NCBI GenBank assembly: GCA_027016055.1
Contig: JALWBF010000152.1
Location: forward strand, 1-7,375
Length of the DNA stretch: 7,375 bases
DNA from: Archaeoglobaceae archaeon
GTDB taxonomy: Archaea > Halobacteriota > Archaeoglobi > Archaeoglobales > Archaeoglobaceae
Direction: 5' to 3'
Shown here: piece by piece, positions 7,021 through 7,375 of the stretch
Position numbering within the stretch: the first letter of the stretch is position 1
How the letters are laid out: each line of letters opens with the position of its first letter
Translations under genes and position numbers: made by a program
Notes under the pieces: generated by a model
Seen by the model: only the letters and a program-made list of their open reading frames with translations
Told to the model about the DNA's origin: nothing
Database searches by the model: none

Positions 7021-7042
7021 TCAGCGTAATGATGGCAATTCG

Positions 7043-7058
7043 ATATAAATCTTTTTCG
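7043..7058 (-). promoter_or_regulatory. BRE/TATA promoter of tRNA-Lys and probably the whole rpo operon
   Basis: The minus strand reads CGAAAAAG (BRE, 7058-7051) then A and TTTATAT (TATA box, 7049-7043), a near-ideal archaeal promoter. With the usual spacing of about 22-26 bases from TATA centre to start, transcription would begin at 7020-7024, at or just before the tRNA 5' end. The 24 bases between tRNA and rpoH are too short for a separate promoter with a TATA box at the right distance, so this promoter probably also serves rpoH and the genes after it. Confidence 0.8.
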
Positions 7059-7093
7059 TGGACTTTAGCAGTGCCTTCATCACATGCAACTGG

Positions 7094-7120
7094 GATCGTT
7101 CCCATTATATGGAATCGATC
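7094..7120. repeat. 27-bp imperfect palindrome in the divergent promoter region
   Basis: The left arm GATCGTTCCCAT (7094-7105) and right arm ATGGAATCGATC (7109-7120) are inverted copies matching at 10 of 12 positions around a 3-base centre TAT. It lies just upstream of the trpC BRE/TATA and about 45 bases upstream of the tRNA/rpo BRE on the other strand. The size and symmetry suit a dimeric helix-turn-helix regulator, but no regulator is identified. A shorter perfect dyad, TGGGA/TCCCA (7091-7104), overlaps it. Confidence 0.5.
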
Positions 7121-7124
7121 TTAA

Positions 7125-7140
7125 TAGAAATGCTTAAATA
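7125..7140 (+). promoter_or_regulatory. BRE/TATA promoter of trpC
   Basis: TAGAAATG (BRE-like, 7125-7132) is followed by CTTAAATA (TATA box, 7133-7140). The predicted start of transcription is near 7161-7163, giving a leader of about 17 bases that includes GGTGAA (7165-7170). Confidence 0.72.
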
Positions 7141-7156
7141 CAGATTTTGGAATCTG
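7141..7156. promoter_or_regulatory. Perfect 6-bp inverted repeat between trpC TATA box and start site; possible operator
   Basis: CAGATT (7141-7146), spacer TTGG, AATCTG (7151-7156). It begins at the base after the TATA box and ends a few bases before the predicted start of transcription, the position where a bound repressor would block polymerase recruitment. It lies upstream of the predicted transcript, so it is more likely a DNA site than an RNA hairpin. Confidence 0.4.
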
Positions 7157-7178
7157 GCACGTATGGTGAAGATGGGTG

Positions 7179-7375
7179 ATGGACTTTGGACTTAGCCGAG
7201 CCATTAGGGATTGTAAAAAGAATGCGATTATCGCTGAGATTAAGGTTTATTCACCAAAATACGGTGATTTGCTGAGGAATAGGGATCCGATTGAAATTTT
7301 AAGGGCTTATGAGAGGGCTGGCGCTATAGGAATTTCATACATAACGGAGCCTAAATACTTTAAGGGCGATTTCGA
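7179..7375 (+). CDS. trpC: Indole-3-glycerol-phosphate synthase, N-terminal part; runs off the right edge
   Basis: This enzyme closes the ring of carboxyphenylamino-deoxyribulose phosphate to indole-3-glycerol phosphate in tryptophan synthesis, in the cytoplasm. The 65 visible codons match the start of its (beta/alpha)8 barrel. IIAEIKVYSPKYGD (17-30) holds the family motif E-x-K-x2-S-P (E20, K22, S25, P26), which gives catalytic and phosphate/substrate contacts. DPIEILRAYERAGAIGIS (36-53) is the first helix and second strand, and TEPKYFKGDF (56-65) is the conserved loop after strand 2. The N-terminal lead-in is short (about 16 residues) compared with the Sulfolobus enzyme. ATG at 7179 is annotated; the GTG just before it (7176) is a possible start one codon longer, with GGTGAA 5 bases upstream. 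It diverges from the tRNA/rpo unit and has its own promoter. The rest of any trp operon is not visible. Confidence 0.9.
   Translation, partial: MDFGLSRAIRDCKKNAIIAEIKVYSPKYGDLLRNRDPIEILRAYERAGAIGISYITEPKYFKGDF

Noticed and set aside
7021..7040. Box C/D-like pieces (TGATGG and CTGA) before the tRNA, as a small guide RNA
   Set aside because: The two pieces are on opposite strands and there is no C'/D' pair, so no C/D RNA can be built.
7102..7112. TTATAT-like stretch as a further promoter, readable on either strand
   Set aside because: It has no BRE-like sequence beside it and gives no start suited to either flanking gene. Both flanking genes have better-placed TATA boxes.
7163..7178. ATG codons at 7163 and 7172 as trpC starts
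   Set aside because: Both are out of frame with the IGP synthase reading frame, and an in-frame TGA at 7167-7169 limits the start to GTG 7176 or ATG 7179.

Overview
The window is archaeal. It carries most of an RNA polymerase operon on the minus strand, and several features point to the Euryarchaeota: a small RpoH, a largest subunit split into A' and A'', a second subunit split into B'' and B', strong GGTGAT-type ribosome binding sites and BRE/TATA promoters. The B''/B' split is known from Archaeoglobales, methanogens and haloarchaea but not from Thermococcales or Crenarchaeota. The protein sequences, the heavy use of AGG/AGA and ATA codons and the moderate G+C look most like an Archaeoglobales-type thermophile. 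I infer this from general resemblance and cannot name the species.

Right to left on the minus strand the layout is: a BRE/TATA promoter (about 7043-7058), tRNA-Lys(TTT) (7020-6947), rpoH (6922-6611), a 78-base gap with a possible second promoter, rpoB2 (B''), rpoB1 (B'), rpoA1 (A') and the start of rpoA2 (A''), which runs off the left edge. From rpoB2 onward the genes are separated by 1-10 bases, and the binding site of each lies over the end of the gene before it. The products assemble into one multisubunit RNA polymerase. B''/B' and A'/A'' form the two large catalytic halves, with Mg2+ held by NADFDGD in A', and RpoH is the small Rpb5-C-terminal-like subunit.

The main discovery is at the left edge. 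RpoA2 is an ordinary A'' for 71 residues up to ...EPGTQM, then stops resembling polymerase and becomes the N-terminal splicing domain of an intein (Ser1, block B with T-x-x-H, then a VGDRLP segment). The insertion point is in the catalytic trigger loop, so this polymerase should depend on protein splicing. The C-terminal part of the intein and any homing endonuclease lie outside the window.

On the plus strand, diverging from the tRNA/rpo unit, is the 5' part of trpC (indole-3-glycerol-phosphate synthase) with its own BRE/TATA promoter. The 158-base divergent region also holds two dyad-symmetric elements that could be regulator sites: a 27-bp imperfect palindrome upstream of the trpC promoter, and a perfect 6-bp inverted repeat between the trpC TATA box and its predicted start of transcription.
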